From NCBI RefSeq assembly GCF_000183425.1, contig NC_014759.1, positions 1,922,001-1,986,000 on the forward strand: a stretch of DNA of 64,000 nucleotides, in the 5' to 3' direction. Below, in pieces: positions 15,516 through 25,400 of the stretch. This stretch comes from Marivirga tractuosa DSM 4126 (GTDB lineage: Bacteria > Bacteroidota > Bacteroidia > Cytophagales > Cyclobacteriaceae). Each line of letters begins with the position of its first letter. Positions within the stretch are counted from its first letter, which is position 1. The position numbers and the translations under genes are program-made. The notes below the pieces were generated by a model that was not told the origin of the DNA, did not search any database, and was given only the letters and a program-made list of their open reading frames with translations.

Positions 15516-17945
15516 ATGAGTATATCAACAGCAAAAGAAAAAAACCTTGAATGTAGCCACTGTGGAGAAAAATGCGACCAAGAGCTAATCGAAAGCAATG
15601 GTCAGAATTTCTGCTGTGAGGGCTGCCGAACGGTCTATGAAATTTTGCTGGAAAACGACCTTGATAACTTCTATTGTGTTGCAGACGCTCCAGGTGTAAG
15701 TTCTAAAAAGAAAAAAGCCAGTAACTTCGAATTTCTCAAAGATGAGGCTTTTGCGAATAGCCTTTTAGATTTCAAAAATGAAGAAATTAGTAAGGTAAGA
15801 TTCTATATTCCCGCCATTCATTGCAGCGCTTGTATCTGGCTTTTAGAAAAATTATATAAACTTAACTCTGGCATCATCAGTAGTCGAGTAGATTTCAATA
15901 AGAAAACAGTCATTATCTCATTTAAGCATCAGGAAATTGCTCTTTTGGAATTAGTGAAGCTATTAGACTCCATCGCATACACTCCTGATATTCAGTTAGA
16001 AAAATCTAAATCCAATACTTCTCCTTACAGAAGAATTTGGCTACAAATTGGAATTGCTGGATTTGTTTTTGGAAATAGTATGCTGTTTAGTTTACCGGAA
16101 TACTTCGGGCTGAACTTGTTCGATGATGATATCATTTCGAAGATATTCCCTTTCCTTAATGCGGTATTGGCGCTACCAGTAGTATTTTTTGCCGCACAAG
16201 ATTATTTCAAATCAGCATGGGGAGTGCTCAAGCAAAAGCAAATCAATATGGATGTGCCGATTAGTATAGGGATCGTTACATTATTTGTCTATAGTTATCA
16301 CATCATCTTTTTCCAGTCTGGTTTGGGTTATATCGACTCACTTTCCGGGCTGGTTTTTTTCCTTTTATTAGGGAAATACTATCAACAAAAAACATTCGAC
16401 CATTTAAGGTTCGATAGAGATATTCAGTCCTTCTTCCCTTTATCTGTAACCAAAATAAAAGGACAGCAAGAAGAACAAGTATTGCTCAATAGCATAATTC
16501 CTTCCGATATTTTAAAAATCAGAAATGAAGAAATCATTCCTGCTGATAGTCTTTTGATTTCAGATGAGGCTTCTATCGATTATAGTTTTGTCACAGGCGA
16601 ATCCTTACCTGAAATCAAGCAAAAAGAAGAATTGATTTATGCTGGCGGAAGATTAAAAGGTGCTTCTATTTTGGTGCAAGTGAAGAAAAGTCCTTCACAA
16701 AGCTATTTAGCTCAACTTTGGGATGATGAATCCATTCAACAAGGCGCAAAAGCACAAGTTCAAAGCACGGCAGATAAAATCAGTAAATATTTCACTGCAG
16801 TTGTTTTAGCCATTGCTTTCATAGCTTTTGGTAGCTGGCTTTATTTAGGGGATTTTGAAAGTGGGATAAGAGCTTTTACCACAGTGCTGATTGTAGCTTG
16901 CCCTTGTGCACTAGCATTGGCCACACCTGTCACTTTAGGTTATGCCATGAGAATGTTGAGCAAAGCTGGATTTTTTGTAAAAAGCACTCAGTCAGTAGAG
17001 GATTTATCCAAAATTGATTCAATTGTTTTCGACAAAACAGGTACGCTTACATTTTCAGATAAAGCTGAGGTAGTTTTTGTAGGAAATATGCCAGAACATA
17101 AAGTATTAGCCGCTGTCAAAACTTTATTTAATCAATCCAAGCATCCATTATCTCAAATTATTTACAACTGGCTACCTTTTTATCCAACTCAAGAAATTGA
17201 GGATTATAAGGAAATAAGTGGACAAGGAATTAGTGCCAAAGTAAACGGACAAATCATCAAATTAGGCAAGAAGCAATTTGTGGATAATCAGGCAACTGAT
17301 TTTGACAAAAAAGCCAATAGCTCTCAAGTTTTCATCAATGTAGATGGCTTGACTTATGGATCCTTCAATGTAAAGCATGTATTCAGAGAAAATATAGGTG
17401 ATTTATTCGACAGCCTGAAGACTGATTACAAATTGAATTTATTATCGGGTGACCAAGCTGCAGAGAAAGAATACTTAACTCAATGGTTAGCAGAGGAAAA
17501 TATGCATTTCGAACAATTGCCAGGAGACAAAAAAGAATTCATCACGAAATGGCAAGATGCTCAGCAAAAAGTTATGATGGCCGGTGACGGATTAAATGAT
17601 TCCGCTGCCTTACGCAAAAGTGACTTTGGTTTGGCTATTACTGAATCTACAAGGCAATTTAGCCCTGCTTGTGATGGCATTCTTCTGGGCGAGAATTTGA
17701 AGCAATTACCTAATATCATGAAATTTTCAAAAGCCGCATTCAAATTAGTGATAGCAGGCTTTATACTCTCATTTTTATATAATGTGGTGGGCTTAAGTTT
17801 TGCAGTTCAAGCACTTTTATCACCCGTAATAGCGGCTATTTTAATGCCAATCAGTTCATTCTCAGTGGTGCTTTTAGCAACCCTTGGAACACGCTATCTA
17901 GCAAATAAATATTTATTGGGAACTGAAAAAAGCAGAGATATATGA
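15516..17945 (+). CDS. ccoI: cbb3 oxidase copper P-type ATPase CcoI/FixI
   Basis: 809 aa P1B-type ATPase that moves copper across the inner membrane for cbb3 oxidase maturation. N-terminal Cys-rich domain (ECSHCGEKC, then FCCEGCRTVYE), then an HMA-type metal site HCSACIW near residue 105; eight or so membrane helices; CPC at 462-464 in VACPCALA; phosphorylated Asp506 in FDKTGTLT; hinge GDGLNDSAAL. Full-length for CcoI. It is the first gene of the cco cluster and ends in an ATGA overlap with ccoS. Presumably activated at low oxygen through the upstream FNR-type box. Confidence 0.97.
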   Translation: MSISTAKEKNLECSHCGEKCDQELIESNGQNFCCEGCRTVYEILLENDLDNFYCVADAPGVSSKKKKASNFEFLKDEAFANSLLDFKNEEISKVRFYIPAIHCSACIWLLEKLYKLNSGIISSRVDFNKKTVIISFKHQEIALLELVKLLDSIAYTPDIQLEKSKSNTSPYRRIWLQIGIAGFVFGNSMLFSLPEYFGLNLFDDDIISKIFPFLNAVLALPVVFFAAQDYFKSAWGVLKQKQINMDVPISIGIVTLFVYSYHIIFFQSGLGYIDSLSGLVFFLLLGKYYQQKTFDHLRFDRDIQSFFPLSVTKIKGQQEEQVLLNSIIPSDILKIRNEEIIPADSLLISDEASIDYSFVTGESLPEIKQKEELIYAGGRLKGASILVQVKKSPSQSYLAQLWDDESIQQGAKAQVQSTADKISKYFTAVVLAIAFIAFGSWLYLGDFESGIRAFTTVLIVACPCALALATPVTLGYAMRMLSKAGFFVKSTQSVEDLSKIDSIVFDKTGTLTFSDKAEVVFVGNMPEHKVLAAVKTLFNQSKHPLSQIIYNWLPFYPTQEIEDYKEISGQGISAKVNGQIIKLGKKQFVDNQATDFDKKANSSQVFINVDGLTYGSFNVKHVFRENIGDLFDSLKTDYKLNLLSGDQAAEKEYLTQWLAEENMHFEQLPGDKKEFITKWQDAQQKVMMAGDGLNDSAALRKSDFGLAITESTRQFSPACDGILLGENLKQLPNIMKFSKAAFKLVIAGFILSFLYNVVGLSFAVQALLSPVIAAILMPISSFSVVLLATLGTRYLANKYLLGTEKSRDI

Positions 17946-18148
17946 ACATACTAGTAGTATTAATAATAGTGAGTTTGATAGTAGCAAGTGGCTTTTTAGT
18001 GGCTTTTATTTGGGCTGTACGTTCCGGACAATTCGATGATGCCTCCACTCCATCTTACCGCATGTTGTGGGATGATGCCATCACTAAAAAAGAAAATAAA
18101 TCAAGTAATCAATCAACAAATCATAAACAAGAATCACATGGAAATTGA
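17942..18148 (+). CDS. ccoS: cbb3 oxidase assembly protein CcoS
   Basis: 68 aa with one N-terminal membrane helix (about 2-24) and the conserved AVRSGQFDD motif, then a short polar tail. CcoS is needed to insert cofactors into the catalytic subunit CcoN. It overlaps ccoI by four bases and the ccoNO start by 11 bases. Somewhat longer than many CcoS proteins through its polar tail. Confidence 0.93.
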   Translation: MNILVVLIIVSLIVASGFLVAFIWAVRSGQFDDASTPSYRMLWDDAITKKENKSSNQSTNHKQESHGN

Positions 18149-20255
18149 AAAGTTTCATTATGACAACAAAGTCGTCAAATACTTTGCTATAGCAACAGTA
18201 GTTTGGGGCGCCATAGGGATGCTGGTTGGTCTTTTGGCCGCAACCCAGCTATTTGCACCTGAGGCTAATTTAGGTTCGGAATATACTACCTTCGGTAGGA
18301 TAAGGCCATTGCACACCAATGCTGTTATTTTTGCATTTGTGGGGAATGCCATCTTTGCCGGAGTTTATTACTCCATGCAGAGATTACTGAAAACCAGAAT
18401 GTTCAGTGACACTCTTTCATGGATTAATATGTGGGGCTGGCAGCTCATTATTCTCTCAGCCGTAATTACCCTTCCTATGGGATTTACCTCTTCAAAGGAA
18501 TATGCTGAGCTAGAGTGGCCAATTGATATTGCTATCACTTTAATTTGGGTTGTTTTTGGTATCAATATGATAGGTACCATCATCAAAAGAAGAGAAAAGC
18601 ACATGTATGTAGCCATTTGGTTCTACATTGCCTCTTTTGTTACGGTTGCAGTTTTACACGTGGTAAACTCTTTTTCACTACCCGTTGACTTCATGAAAAG
18701 TTATTCAGCCTTTGCCGGTGTTCAAGATGCATTGGTACAATGGTGGTATGGTCATAATGCGGTAGCTTTCTTTTTAACTACACCTTACTTAGGTTTGATG
18801 TACTACTTCTTACCGAAAGCTGCAAATCGACCTATTTATTCTTATAAATTATCGATTGTTCACTTTTGGGCTTTAATATTCTTATACATCTGGGCAGGAC
18901 CTCACCACTTATTGTATACTTCTTTACCTGAATGGGCACAAGCATTGGGTACTGCCTTCTCCATTATGTTGATTGCTCCATCTTGGGGTGGTATGGTAAA
19001 TGGACTTTTAACCTTGAGAGGTGCTTGGGACAAAGTTTCAAAAGACCCAATCTTAAAATTTATGGTAGTAGCCATTACTGCTTATGGTATGGCTGTTTTC
19101 GAAGGCCCAATGTTGTCTTTAAAAAGTGTGAATGCGATAGCACATTATACTGATTGGATTGTAGCACACGTTCACATTGGTGCTTTAGGTTGGAATGGCT
19201 TCTTAACCTTTGGTATGCTTTACTGGATGATTCCACAAATGTGGAAAACGAAATTATTTTCAACCAAATTAGCAAATGCTCACTTCTGGTTGGGTACTTT
19301 AGGTATTATTTTCTACGCATTACCGATGTATGTATCAGCTTTCACACAATGGTTAATGTGGAAAGAATTTACTCCAGAAGGTATATTACAATACCCTAAC
19401 TTCTTATCTACTACCCTACAAATTATCCCGATGCATATGCTAAGAGCATTTGGTGGTTTACTCTACCTATCAGGTGTTTTTGTAATGGTTTACAATTTAA
19501 TCAAAACTGCTAAAGCAGGAAGTTTTGTAGCCAATGAAGCTGCTGAAGCTCCAGCTTTGGAAAAAGCAGTAAGCAAAGGAAAAGAGTACTGGCACAGGGT
19601 ATGGGAAAGAAAACCGATTTTCTTCACCATCTTAACTACTGTAGCCATTTTAATTGGTGGAATATTCGAATTAATCCCATCCTTTATGATGAAAGATAAT
19701 GAAGCCACTAAAATTGAGGCAGTAAAACCTTATACCCCATTAGAGTTGGAAGGTCGGGATATTTACATCAGTGAAGGCTGTGTGGGTTGTCACTCACAAA
19801 TGATACGACCTTTCCGATATGAAACGGAACGATATGGCGAATACTCCAAAGCAGGTGAGTATGTCTATGATCATCCGTTCTTATGGGGGTCTAAACGGAC
19901 AGGGCCAGATCTACACAGAGTAGGTGGCAAATATCCTGATTCCTGGCATTTCAACCACATGTATGATCCAAGGTCAATGTCACCAGGTTCAACCATGCCG
20001 CCATATCCGTGGTTATTGGAACAGCCTTATGACTTAGAAGGACTTCCTGATAAAATTACGGTAATGAGAAAATTAGGAGTTCCTTACGAAGAAGGTTTTG
20101 AAGATGAAGTTCAGGCTAATGCAATGGCGCAAGCTGAAAAAATTGTCAAAAGTCTTGAGGCTGACGGAATTGAAACAGTTCCTGAAGCCAAAATTGTAGC
20201 CTTAATCGCCTACTTACAGAGATTAGGTACAGATATAAAAGTTGCAGATAAATAA
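18138..20255 (+). CDS. ccoNO: cbb3-type cytochrome c oxidase, fused subunits I and II (CcoNO)
   Basis: 705 aa from the ATG at 18138 (MEIEKFHYDN), chosen because upstream ATGs would extend into ccoS with unrelated sequence. Residues about 1-470 are CcoN, with about 12 membrane helices and the ligands of the binuclear centre: WWYGHN (the cbb3 His and Tyr), GPHHLL (copper B) and VAHVHIGALGW (haems). After a linker and one membrane helix, residues about 500-705 are CcoO with a c-type haem site CVGCH (Cys548, Cys551, His552) and a distal Met probably in the MSPGSTMPPYPW segment. Fusion of the two subunits is known in Bacteroidota. It is the terminal oxidase for low oxygen. Confidence 0.97.
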   Translation: MEIEKFHYDNKVVKYFAIATVVWGAIGMLVGLLAATQLFAPEANLGSEYTTFGRIRPLHTNAVIFAFVGNAIFAGVYYSMQRLLKTRMFSDTLSWINMWGWQLIILSAVITLPMGFTSSKEYAELEWPIDIAITLIWVVFGINMIGTIIKRREKHMYVAIWFYIASFVTVAVLHVVNSFSLPVDFMKSYSAFAGVQDALVQWWYGHNAVAFFLTTPYLGLMYYFLPKAANRPIYSYKLSIVHFWALIFLYIWAGPHHLLYTSLPEWAQALGTAFSIMLIAPSWGGMVNGLLTLRGAWDKVSKDPILKFMVVAITAYGMAVFEGPMLSLKSVNAIAHYTDWIVAHVHIGALGWNGFLTFGMLYWMIPQMWKTKLFSTKLANAHFWLGTLGIIFYALPMYVSAFTQWLMWKEFTPEGILQYPNFLSTTLQIIPMHMLRAFGGLLYLSGVFVMVYNLIKTAKAGSFVANEAAEAPALEKAVSKGKEYWHRVWERKPIFFTILTTVAILIGGIFELIPSFMMKDNEATKIEAVKPYTPLELEGRDIYISEGCVGCHSQMIRPFRYETERYGEYSKAGEYVYDHPFLWGSKRTGPDLHRVGGKYPDSWHFNHMYDPRSMSPGSTMPPYPWLLEQPYDLEGLPDKITVMRKLGVPYEEGFEDEVQANAMAQAEKIVKSLEADGIETVPEAKIVALIAYLQRLGTDIKVADK

Positions 20256-20268
20256 AAATTGAAAAGAC

Positions 20269-20472
20269 ATGTTTAAGCACTATTTCGAAACAATTGAAAA
20301 TGTGGAAATATTCCCCATCATTTCGCTAAGTATATTTTTTATTTTCTTTATCGGACTGATTTGGTGGGTGATAAGAGCAGATAATGGCTATATCAAAAAA
20401 ATGAAATCCTTACCCATGGAAGAGGATATTGTTACATACAAAAATGATTCAAAAGATGAAAAAAGTCACTAA
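20269..20472 (+). CDS. ccoQ: cbb3 oxidase small subunit CcoQ
   Basis: 67 aa with one membrane helix (about 16-37, IISLSIFFIFFIGLIWWVIRA) and a charged tail. Position between ccoNO and ccoP and the overlap with ccoP support CcoQ, which stabilises the oxidase complex. The sequence itself is weakly conserved in the family. Confidence 0.85.
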   Translation: MFKHYFETIENVEIFPIISLSIFFIFFIGLIWWVIRADNGYIKKMKSLPMEEDIVTYKNDSKDEKSH

Positions 20473-21418
20473 AATGATATGGAGCAGCCTTTTCCTTTTA
20501 GGATTGGCCGTAACACCAGTTTTTGCACAGGTGGAAGAAACTGTGGAAGAAATGGAAATTGAAAAAGTTAGTATGTGGGAACAACTCATGCAATCAGAAC
20601 AAGGCCGTCTATTATTATTAATAGGCGGGCTTCTGCTTGTGTTGATCGTATTAATGGTTATTCTGGCTGTATTAATGTTGAAAACTGCTGATTTAATTTT
20701 AAATAAAAAAGCAGCTGAAAAAGGTGAGGAACGCTTAAGTTTCTTCAAGCAATTTAAGCAAAAATGGATTACTGGTAAATTTAAGCCTGTTGATAAGCAA
20801 GGTGACATGATGCTGGACCATAATTATGATGGAATTCAGGAAATGGATTACAGCATGCCACCTTGGCTAAGATACGTATTTATAGGAACATTCTTATTTG
20901 CTGTTTTTTATGTGCCCGCCTTCTTGATTTTCGATATTATTCCTGACCAACAAACGGAATATCAAGCTTCTATTGAGGAAGCAGCACTTAGAGCTGAGGC
21001 TCGTGCAAAAGCAGGCATGGTTCAAATCACTGCTGAAACTGCTGAGTTACAAACTGATGAAGAAGTAATGAAAGCAGGACAGGTTTTATACAAAAAGAAC
21101 TGTGCCGTTTGCCATGCCGATGATGGTGGTGGCGGAGTTGGTCCAAACCTAACAGATGATTATTGGATACACGGAAATGACATTAAAGGTGTATTTACTA
21201 CAGTATCTGAAGGTGTGCCAGCTAAAGGCATGATTCCATGGAAGGGGAATCTAAGTCCGAAGCAAATTCAGGATGTATCAAATTATGTTTTGAGTTTAGT
21301 GGGTACTACCCCTGCTAGCCCGAAAGAACCACAAGGCGAAATCAAAAAGCAAGAAAAAGCGGAAGAACGCATAGAAGAGAATGTGGATGAATTGCCTGAG
21401 GTGGAGGAAGTGGAGTAG
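20456..21418 (+). CDS. ccoP: cbb3 oxidase monohaem subunit CcoP
   Basis: 320 aa from the ATG at 20456 (MKKVTKMIW), which gives a good signal peptide; a longer frame starts at a TTG inside ccoQ. Two further hydrophobic segments (about 52-75 and 137-157) flank the FixP N-terminal domain with MDYSMPPWLRY. Only one c-type haem site is present, CAVCH (Cys216, Cys219, His220), whereas proteobacterial CcoP has two. An acidic, Glu-rich tail of about 30 residues ends the protein. CcoP carries electrons from soluble cytochrome c to CcoO. It overlaps ccoQ by 17 bases. Confidence 0.95.
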   Translation: MKKVTKMIWSSLFLLGLAVTPVFAQVEETVEEMEIEKVSMWEQLMQSEQGRLLLLIGGLLLVLIVLMVILAVLMLKTADLILNKKAAEKGEERLSFFKQFKQKWITGKFKPVDKQGDMMLDHNYDGIQEMDYSMPPWLRYVFIGTFLFAVFYVPAFLIFDIIPDQQTEYQASIEEAALRAEARAKAGMVQITAETAELQTDEEVMKAGQVLYKKNCAVCHADDGGGGVGPNLTDDYWIHGNDIKGVFTTVSEGVPAKGMIPWKGNLSPKQIQDVSNYVLSLVGTTPASPKEPQGEIKKQEKAEERIEENVDELPEVEEVE

Positions 21419-21428
21419 AAATAAATTG

Positions 21429-21641
21429 AAACCTGACAGGTTTTAATTGCTTTTTCATGCTCAACTTCAATTATTTATGAAAGTGGATTAAAGTAAACCT
21501 GACAGGTTTAGGTTGATGCAAGTGGTCGGTGTGCCACCGACCATGGCTCACTTTCTACCCCGGTCGGTGGCACACCGACCGGAATCTGGGCTAAAAAATT
21601 ATAATAACTCATAGACCTTCCAGGTTTTGAAAACCTGGAAG
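21429..21641. repeat. cluster of palindromes between ccoP and ccoG
   Basis: Five dyads in about 210 bases: AAACCTG-A-CAGGTTT (21429-21443), TAAACCTG-A-CAGGTTTA (21494-21510), GGTCGGTGTGCCACCGACC (21524-21542), its exact reverse complement (21562-21580), and CTTCCAGGTTTT-G-AAAACCTGGAAG (21617-21641). The two GC-rich 19-mers are each internally palindromic and also pair with each other. They split the cco cluster into two blocks and could act as terminators, mRNA stabilisers or mobile REP-type repeats. Confidence 0.8.
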
Positions 21642-21670
21642 ATCAAAAAGTACAACATATAACTAGTAAA

Positions 21671-23080
21671 ATGGACAATTTAGACCAAGAACAATTTAGA
21701 GGACAACTCTCCACCGTTGGAGAGGGAGGAAAGCGGAATTGGATCTATCCCAAAAAACCAAAAGGGATTTTTCATAATTACAGAAGGGTTTTGGCTTGGT
21801 TGCTATTAATATTATTCTTTGCAGGCCCTTTCATAAAAATTGGAGGGCATCCTTTACTGTTATTCAATATATTTGATCGTCAGTTTGTGATTTTAGGAAG
21901 TGTTTTCTGGCCACAAGATACTCACCTGTTAATTTTCCTATTACTGATATTTGTAGTCTTTATTTTGCTCTTCACTGTAGTATTTGGAAGAGTCTGGTGT
22001 GGTTGGGCTTGCCCGCAAACCGTATTTATGGAAATGGTTTTCCGAAAAATTGAATACTGGATTGAAGGAGATGCTAACCAACAAAGAAAACTAGCTAAAG
22101 CTCCATGGACTTGGAACAAAATCTGGAAGAAAACGGCCAAACAAGGAGTATTTCTGCTCATTTCCTTTTGGGTTTCTCATACATTTATGGCTTATCTAAT
22201 TGGAATCGGTGAAATGACTGAAGTCATTCAAGCTGGTCCGCAAGCCAACTGGAGTGCTTTTACTGGACTATTAGTTTTTACTGGCATTTTCTATTTTGTA
22301 TTTTCCTATTTCAGGGAACAAGCTTGTACAGTAGTTTGCCCGTATGGAAGGCTACAGGGTGTTTTCCTCGATAAAAAATCCATAGTGGTGATTTATGATT
22401 GGTTGAGAGGCGAACCAAGAGGGAAATTAAAGAAGAATGAACCTCAAGCTGATAAAGGCGATTGCATTGATTGCAATTTGTGTGTGCAAGTTTGTCCTAC
22501 AGGTATTGACATCAGAAACGGGACTCAAATGGAATGCGTGAACTGCACCGCCTGCATTGATGCTTGTGATGAAGTAATGACAAAAATTAATAAACCAAAA
22601 GGACTAATTCGCTTTGACTCTGAAGAAGGCGTAGAGAAAAAGAAGAAAAAGCTGATTACTCCAAGGGTTATGGCTTACTCTGTAGTTTTGGCTATTTTGG
22701 TTGGTGCAATGGGATTTTTATTGGTGGGCAGAGCTCCAATTGAAGTTACTATGACTCGAACTCCAGGCTCTATTTATCAGATTAAAAATGATTCTATTAT
22801 TAGCAATATGTATCAAATGGAGATGATCAATAAATCATTTGATCCTATGAACTTGACTTATAAGATTAAACCACAATCCGCAAATTTATTTTTTCCTTCA
22901 GGACCAATTGAAGTATTGGAAGGGCAAGAAAAAGATGAAGTTTATGTATTTGTGGAAATGACTAGAAGAGAATTTGCAAAAATAGATGAAAAAATCCAAG
23001 TTGAAATTTACCGAGAGGATGAATTGATTCAAACCATTGATTCAAGATTTCCTGGACCTAACACTTTTAGTAGAAAATAA
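21671..23080 (+). CDS. ccoG: cbb3 oxidase accessory protein CcoG (FixG/RdxA)
   Basis: 469 aa membrane iron-sulphur protein. Four to five membrane helices; motif CGWACPQTVF near residue 115; two [4Fe-4S] ferredoxin motifs CIDCNLCVQVCP and CVNCTACIDACD (about 265-300); a C-terminal periplasmic Ig-like domain. CcoG reduces copper(II) for oxidase assembly in proteobacteria. Starts a second cco block 252 bases after ccoP, past a set of palindromes, and is followed at two bases by ccoH. Confidence 0.96.
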   Translation: MDNLDQEQFRGQLSTVGEGGKRNWIYPKKPKGIFHNYRRVLAWLLLILFFAGPFIKIGGHPLLLFNIFDRQFVILGSVFWPQDTHLLIFLLLIFVVFILLFTVVFGRVWCGWACPQTVFMEMVFRKIEYWIEGDANQQRKLAKAPWTWNKIWKKTAKQGVFLLISFWVSHTFMAYLIGIGEMTEVIQAGPQANWSAFTGLLVFTGIFYFVFSYFREQACTVVCPYGRLQGVFLDKKSIVVIYDWLRGEPRGKLKKNEPQADKGDCIDCNLCVQVCPTGIDIRNGTQMECVNCTACIDACDEVMTKINKPKGLIRFDSEEGVEKKKKKLITPRVMAYSVVLAILVGAMGFLLVGRAPIEVTMTRTPGSIYQIKNDSIISNMYQMEMINKSFDPMNLTYKIKPQSANLFFPSGPIEVLEGQEKDEVYVFVEMTRREFAKIDEKIQVEIYREDELIQTIDSRFPGPNTFSRK

Positions 23081-23082
23081 TT

Positions 23083-23502
23083 ATGAACTGGGGAAATAAA
23101 ATAACATTAGTATTTATAGGATTCGTGATTCTGATCGTTTCCATGGTCATTTTCAGTACACAGCAAGAGTTCGACATTGTGGAAGAGAATTACTATGAAG
23201 AAGAAATAGCCTACCAAGGAAAAATAGAGGAAATCCAAAATGGAAATGACTGGAATGGAGTAGTTTCGGTGAAGCAGGAAGGCAATAATCTGGCCTTGAA
23301 ATTTGAAGGAGCTGAAAAGGTAAATGGTAAAATTCAATTTTATAGACCAGCAGATGCAGATTTAGATTTTTTTGTTCCCATCAGTGAGGAATTGAACATT
23401 CCAATTGAAAAATTTAAGGCAGGCAGCTGGAAAATTTCTTTTAACTGGGAAATGGATGGCAAAAGGTATTTTAAAGAGGAACAAATTTTTATTCAGCGTT
23501 AA
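23083..23502 (+). CDS. ccoH: FixH/CcoH family protein
   Basis: 139 aa with an N-terminal membrane helix (about 5-26) and the family signature EFDIVEENYYEEEIAYQ just after it, then a beta-rich periplasmic domain. CcoH interacts with CcoN and assembly factors of the cbb3 oxidase. Starts two bases after ccoG and ends three bases before the next gene, so ccoG-ccoH-TauE/SafE form a tight unit. Confidence 0.9.
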   Translation: MNWGNKITLVFIGFVILIVSMVIFSTQQEFDIVEENYYEEEIAYQGKIEEIQNGNDWNGVVSVKQEGNNLALKFEGAEKVNGKIQFYRPADADLDFFVPISEELNIPIEKFKAGSWKISFNWEMDGKRYFKEEQIFIQR

Positions 23503-23505
23503 AAA

Positions 23506-24207
23506 ATGATCTGGGCAGCACTAAGCATAGGTTTATTAGGCGGGATACATTGCACTTTTATGTGTACCCCATTAATGCTGGGCGTTTTCCGAAATCAATC
23601 CATGGCTTGGGGATTTGCTGCTTACCAAACTGGTAGGATTGTCACTTACATCATTTTAGGTTTAGCTTTAGCTTTTGTTGGGGAAAGTTTATCCATCTTA
23701 GGTTGGCAAAATAGTCTCTCCATCATCATGGCCATTTTCATAGTTTATTTTTATGTATTGCCTGCTCGTTTCAGGTTTTTAAAGTTTATCAATAAAATCG
23801 AATCAGTTCCCTATCAAAAAGTAAAAGATGGATTCAAAAAATTTATAGGCAAGCAAGATATTCTCTCCAGATTTTCAATTGGTCTGCTAAATGGACTTTT
23901 ACCATGCGGGCTAGTGTACTTAGCACTTTTAAGCTCCTTTGCTACCGAAACCATAATGGATTCTGTTGTGTTTATGGCTGTTTTCGGACTTGGCACACTA
24001 CCTTGGATAGTAGGAAGCGTTTGGGCTGGAAAAGTTACTTTCAGAAAATTAAACGGAATTACTCAGAAGTTAAGACCTGCCTTGGCCTTAACACTTGCTT
24101 TATTCTTATTCTTGAGAGGACTGGAAGTGCAATTTATTCATATTCCGCTTCCTGATTTAGGACAGGCACAAACTACCATGGATATTCCAATTTGTGGGGA
24201 GAGGTAA
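23506..24207 (+). CDS. sulfite exporter TauE/SafE-like (DsbD/UreH-type) membrane protein
   Basis: 233 aa with about six membrane helices. Cysteines in GIHCTFMCTPLML (about residues 13-25) and LPCGLVYLALL are typical of the UreH/DsbD-like subfamily, whose members move metals or electrons. In many genomes such a gene closes the cco cluster; a role in copper supply to the oxidase is likely but is inferred from context. Ends about 95 bases before gcvT. Confidence 0.85.
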   Translation: MIWAALSIGLLGGIHCTFMCTPLMLGVFRNQSMAWGFAAYQTGRIVTYIILGLALAFVGESLSILGWQNSLSIIMAIFIVYFYVLPARFRFLKFINKIESVPYQKVKDGFKKFIGKQDILSRFSIGLLNGLLPCGLVYLALLSSFATETIMDSVVFMAVFGLGTLPWIVGSVWAGKVTFRKLNGITQKLRPALALTLALFLFLRGLEVQFIHIPLPDLGQAQTTMDIPICGER

Positions 24208-24259
24208 AAAACCAGTATATAAGTTTAAAATATCCACTTCCAAAACCCCATATTTTCCA

Positions 24260-24267
24260 TACTTTTG
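24260..24267 (+). promoter_or_regulatory. -7 element of gcvT promoter
   Basis: TACTTTTG, exact TAnnTTTG match, 35 bases upstream of the gcvT ATG. No obvious TTTG -33 element. Confidence 0.55.
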
Positions 24268-24302
24268 CCTATCAGGAAATTTAAGATCATAATTCAACTA
24301 CT

Positions 24303-25391
24303 ATGGAATTGAAGAAAATTGCAATAAACCACATTCACGAGCAACTAGGTGCTAAAATGGTACCCTTTGCCGGTTATAATATGCCTGTTTCCTATACGGG
24401 TCTGATTGAAGAACATAACACTGTCCGCAATACTGTTGGTATGTTTGATGTTTCCCATATGGGAGAATTCCTTATTTCTGGTCCAAAAGCATTGGACTTG
24501 ATTCAAAAAGTATTTAGTAATGATGCTTCTACATTGGTAGTTGGAAAAGCGCAATATGGCTATTTACCAAATGATAATGGCGGAATTGTAGATGATTTAT
24601 TGATATACCGAATAGGAGAGGAAGAATACATGTTGGTTGTGAATGCTTCCAATATTGAAAAAGATTGGAATTGGATAGCCAAACAAAATGAGGGCTTCGG
24701 AGCTATAATGAAAGATATTTCTGATGATTTTTCTCTTTTTGCCGTACAGGGTCCAAAAGCTGAGGATACTTTACAGAAGTTGACCACTGCTATGGACTTA
24801 TCTGCTATCAAGCCATTCCACTTTCAAGTAGCGCCTTTTGCAGATACTAAGTATGTGATTATGTCCAACACAGGATATACCGGTGCAGGTGGTTTTGAAA
24901 TTTATTTACACAATAAAGATGCGGAAAGTGTTTGGCGCAAAATTTTAGATGCAGGTGAAGAGTTTGGCATCAAACCTATCGGATTAGGTGCAAGAGATAC
25001 CTTAAGAATGGAAATGGGATTCTGTTTATATGGAAATGATATAGACGATACCACCTCTCCAATAGAAGCAAAACTAGGCTGGGCAACCAAATTCACCAAA
25101 GATTTTATCAATGCCGAAGATCTTAAAAAGCAGAAAGAACAAGGTGTTGAACGTAAACTAATCGCCTTTCATATGAAGGATAGAGGTATCCCAAGAAAAG
25201 GATATGAAATTTTGGATATGGATGGCAACACTATTGGAGTTGTTACATCAGGAACCCAATCTCCTACTTTAGGTCATGGCATTGGAATGGGCTATGTTAA
25301 AACAGATTTTGCGAAACCTGAAACAGAAATTCAGATTGCGGTTAGAAAAAATCAATTGAAGGCAGTAGTAAAGAAGTTACCTTTGATTTAA
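24303..25391 (+). CDS. gcvT: glycine cleavage system aminomethyltransferase (T protein)
   Basis: 362 aa, normal length. Transfers the methylene group from the aminomethyl-lipoyl H protein to tetrahydrofolate and releases ammonia. Matches include [21 protein letters not shown], the substrate-site [10 protein letters not shown] and [21 protein letters not shown] near the C-terminus. The other glycine cleavage genes are not in this window, as is usual in Bacteroidota. Monocistronic, with its own promoter-like element and terminator. I see no glycine riboswitch in the short leader. Confidence 0.97.
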   Translation: MELKKIAINHIHEQLGAKMVPFAGYNMPVSYTGLIEEHNTVRNTVGMFDVSHMGEFLISGPKALDLIQKVFSNDASTLVVGKAQYGYLPNDNGGIVDDLLIYRIGEEEYMLVVNASNIEKDWNWIAKQNEGFGAIMKDISDDFSLFAVQGPKAEDTLQKLTTAMDLSAIKPFHFQVAPFADTKYVIMSNTGYTGAGGFEIYLHNKDAESVWRKILDAGEEFGIKPIGLGARDTLRMEMGFCLYGNDIDDTTSPIEAKLGWATKFTKDFINAEDLKKQKEQGVERKLIAFHMKDRGIPRKGYEILDMDGNTIGVVTSGTQSPTLGHGIGMGYVKTDFAKPETEIQIAVRKNQLKAVVKKLPLI

Positions 25392-25400
25392 ATAAAAAAA

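Noticed and set aside
18036..18137. Longer N-terminus for ccoNO from an ATG at 18036
   Set aside because: It would lie inside ccoS in another frame and add unrelated sequence; the start at 18138 matches the family.
24208..24302. Glycine riboswitch before gcvT
   Set aside because: The leader is only about 95 bases, mostly occupied by the promoter, with no tandem conserved cores.
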